A stretch of DNA of 64,000 bases. Source: Kryptolebias marmoratus. Its lineage: Eukaryota; Chordata; Actinopteri; Cyprinodontiformes; Rivulidae. The position numbers and the translations under genes are program-made. Shown in pieces: positions 62,301 through 64,000 of this stretch; position 1 is the first letter of the stretch; each line of letters starts with the position of its first letter. Location of the stretch: the NCBI RefSeq assembly GCF_001649575.2, contig NC_051452.1, positions 6,412,348 through 6,476,347 of the forward strand. Reading direction: 5' to 3'. A model generated the notes under the pieces. It did not search any database. It was not told the DNA's origin and saw only the letters and a list, made by a program, of their open reading frames with translations.

Positions 62301-62621
62301 ACGCCCGTCTCCCGTGCAGACACCCGAACGATGGAGGAGCTCACCCACTCGGACACCTACATGGACGACATGGTGACGGACTACTACGAGAAGGCTGCCA
62401 GCATGACGGACGTGTCCACCGCCTACCTGAGGGACAGCTCGCACACGCGGGTCAACCTCCTGAAGCACAACATCCCCAAAGGGCCGTGCGCGCTGTGCGG
62501 CATGGGGGCGCAGCGGCGGGAGACCGTCTACGGCTGCCTGGAGTGCTCCACGGGGGGACAGAAATACGTCCGGCTGCACGTGGTGCCCTGCTTCGACCTG
62601 TGGCACAAAACTTTGAGGTGA
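59345..62621 (+). CDS. pjvk: Pejvakin, gasdermin-family hearing protein, six coding exons
   Basis: Pejvakin (DFNB59) is required in auditory hair cells and neurons. It is associated with peroxisomes and their autophagy after noise stress. Exons: 59345-59555, 60934-61129, 61368-61509, 61575-61692, 62111-62254, 62320-62621. Phases join to 370 aa (human 352). Start [15 protein letters not shown] matches the family exactly at the N-terminus. Conserved blocks: [61 protein letters not shown] and the cysteine-rich end GPCALCGM ... YGCLECS ... VPCFDLWHK. There is no gasdermin-type cleavable linker plus repressor domain, as in all pejvakins. Residues from exon 62111-62254 ([17 protein letters not shown] to NPFRA) diverge from mammals and account for most of the extra length. 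Confidence 0.95.
59556..60933 (+). other. First coding intron of pjvk
   Basis: AT-rich, with scattered GCTAGC/TTAGCT stretches at about 60340-60450. No exon or repeat clearly identified. Confidence 0.5.
61780..62105 (+). repeat. CTGAGCTGTCCT minisatellite in pjvk intron
   Basis: About 27 units of 11-12 bp alternating TGTCCTCTGAGC, TGTCCTCTGATT and TGTCCCCTGACC. It is pyrimidine-rich and runs up to the polypyrimidine tract and acceptor (TGTCTTGCAG) of exon 62111-62254. Confidence 0.9.
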
Positions 62622-62913
62622 AAAAACCAAAAAACACGTTTGTAAACCGTGAGCAGAGACCGGACCGGCGCCATTTATCCCAGGAGGAGGATCGTTTTCT
62701 GTCCGGCTCTGGCAGCGGCCCATCCCGACACGGGTGCTGCGTTCGCACCGGAGCTGCCAGCAGATGATTTATTCATGGAGGGATCGTGTCGAGGCCAGCG
62801 GGGAAACTACGAGAAACGGCTGCCGGGGTGTCGTTCTCGTCAGGTTTTAGTTTGAACTCTGTCTCACCTGAATTCGTCTTTACTTCCGTAAATCTGTTGC
62901 TTTGAAGTCTGTA

Positions 62914-62919
62914 AATAAA
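62914..62919 (+). terminator. pjvk: pjvk polyadenylation signal
   Basis: AATAAA lies 293 bases past the TGA. It is the first canonical hexamer downstream, so the 3' UTR is probably about 310-320 nt. Confidence 0.55.
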
Positions 62920-63124
62920 CGTGAATTTATGTCTGTGGACACAAAGAAACAAAACAAGCCTTTAACTGTTAGTTCAGATGTCGATAACACGACTTTTTGG
63001 GATAAAACTTGTCTCGTCTTTTTTTTTATGTCTGTAATTCTTATTATTTAAGACTAAAACCATGGAGAACCATGAGGAAAACAGATAAAACAGAAAGAAA
63101 ACATGTTTCCCAGTGTGTGTAGGG

Positions 63125-63265
63125 GATCAGTCTCAGCTACTACCACCTTAAATTATAGCTGCGTTGGCTACAGCTGATTAGCTATGGTGGCCATCTTGAA
63201 TCTCGTTGACTCCAAATGATTATTTTCTATTGGCTCATGAGATATTTTGCTAACACGTGCACAGG
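63125..63265 (-). repeat. Dispersed repeat family copy, reversed
   Basis: AGTCTCAGCTACTACCACCT, GGCCATCTTGAAT and GGCTCATGAGATATTTTGCT are family blocks in reverse, between pjvk and the next gene. Confidence 0.65.
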
Positions 63266-63574
63266 CAGGAACATTATCACCTGCCTTTCACCTTTCATAG
63301 GCAGGCGACATCCACTTTAAACACAAAACTGTTTGAAACTAATTATAAGTGAAGAAAAAATGACTGCAGATGTCACAAAAAACATTAAAATGGCTACAAA
63401 ATGGTCCAAAATTAGGAAAGGTTTGGTTTTTTTAACTAATTAATACGTTTTTGTGCTGATTTAAAATGTTTCATCAACTGATTCAATCATTACACAAAAT
63501 AATTGTTTTTTTTTTTAGTTAACTTGTTTTTGAGGCGTCATTGTGTCGATTTTTGGTGCTGTGCCTCCGCGTCA

Positions 63575-63590
63575 CCACCGGGGGGCGCTG
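63575..63590 (+). promoter_or_regulatory. Candidate CTCF binding site upstream of pwp2
   Basis: CCACCGGGGGGCGCTG differs from the CTCF core at one position. It sits 25 bases before an ETS site, in the short CpG-rich promoter. Confidence 0.4.
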
Positions 63591-63614
63591 TTGGTTTTTT
63601 TCTTTTCGCCTCAA

Positions 63615-63624
63615 ACCGGAAGTG
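63615..63624 (+). promoter_or_regulatory. pwp2: ETS/GABP promoter element
   Basis: ACCGGAAGTG is a perfect ETS/GABPA motif, typical of TATA-less promoters of ribosome-biogenesis and other housekeeping genes. It is followed by a long A run (about 63637-63663) and short upstream ATGs near 63669. Confidence 0.55.
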
Positions 63625-63800
63625 AAGAGTGTCAACAAAAAAAAAAAAAAAAAAAAAAAAAAAGTCGCAATGCACATGTGGAGGAAGAAGCAGCATGAGT
63701 AGCTTTGGCTGTTTATTCACAGTTTATTCAGAGTTTCACCGGAATGTTTAAGAAATTAAAATTGCAACAAAGGAGCAAAAACTGAGAAAACTTTATTAAA

Positions 63801-63818
63801 ATGAAGTTCGCTTACAGG
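63801..63818 (+). CDS. pwp2: First coding exon of probable PWP2 (partial, continues past window)
   Basis: ATG AAG TTC GCT TAC AGG encodes MKFAYR and ends at a strong GTGAGT donor in phase 0. From memory, vertebrate PWP2, the WD-repeat protein of the small-subunit processome in nucleolar pre-rRNA processing, begins MKFAYRFSNLLG, and the ETS promoter just upstream fits such a gene. Only six codons are visible, so the assignment depends on that recalled N-terminus. The rest lies beyond the right edge; 63819-64000 is intron. Confidence 0.5.
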
Positions 63819-64000
63819 GTGAGTCCAGCGGATCAGAACCAGTCTGCGTTAAGAAAGTGTCGCATTTTATATGGCTTTGGATTTATTTAAATCTGTAATC
63901 ATTAAACACACTTAGTGCTATATTTATATTATATATTACCTTTTAAAGTGTCATTCGGCTTGTTTTTTACTTTATAAATCATCATCTGTGTGTCTGTTTT

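Overview
The window is vertebrate, and almost certainly teleost, nuclear DNA. Genes are split by GT-AG introns, several Tc1/mariner and hAT relics are present, and the gene content is typical of a ray-finned fish: zswim2, calcrl, col5a2, pjvk, then the first exon of a probable pwp2. A large dispersed repeat family carries the signature GTTAGCAAAATATCTCATGA ... GTGGTAGTAGCTGAGAG. I have the impression, from memory only, that it belongs to cyprinodontiform-like fishes. No bacterial features, CRISPR arrays, rRNA or tRNA genes were seen.

Layout. (1) About 1-2030: repeats and one good CTCF-like site. (2) 2104-8012, minus: zswim2, ten coding exons, 514-521 aa, with SWIM, RING, ZZ and second RING fingers. 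An X-box-like (RFX) motif lies just upstream of its first exon. (3) 11181-16922, plus: calcrl, 12 coding exons, 458 aa, a class B GPCR of the CGRP/adrenomedullin receptors, with a complete hAT element in its second coding intron. (4) About 17-32 kb: calcrl 3' side, a 25-bp minisatellite, Tc1-like relics, a LINE 3' end, and an isolated housekeeping-type promoter with a first-exon-like ATG and splice donor at 25175-25194. (5) 32442-56108, minus: a fully resolved fibrillar collagen gene, col5a2. I could join 55 coding exons without a frame break. They give exactly 338 uninterrupted Gly-X-Y triplets. (6) 59345-62621, plus: pjvk (pejvakin), six coding exons, 370 aa. (7) 63615-64000, plus: ETS-type promoter and a first coding exon (MKFAYR) that I assign to pwp2.

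The most interesting observation is in col5a2. It has two complete, tandem, phase-1-symmetric von Willebrand factor C exons. Using only one gives 1504-1505 aa, close to human proalpha2(V) (1499 aa); using both gives 1577 aa. The intron between them is dominated by a roughly 650-bp GTTAACGAG-type minisatellite. A shorter array of the same repeat in opposite orientation lies downstream between exons 14 and 15. The pre-mRNA therefore carries a large inverted repeat bracketing the second VWC exon and the start of the triple helix. This suggests a regulated exon choice like that of COL2A1 exon 2, but it has not been tested.

The genes are not an operon and do not form one pathway. calcrl and col5a2 both act at the vascular/connective-tissue surface, zswim2 is a ciliary/testis-type ubiquitin ligase, pjvk is a hair-cell gasdermin relative, and pwp2 is a ribosome-biogenesis factor.
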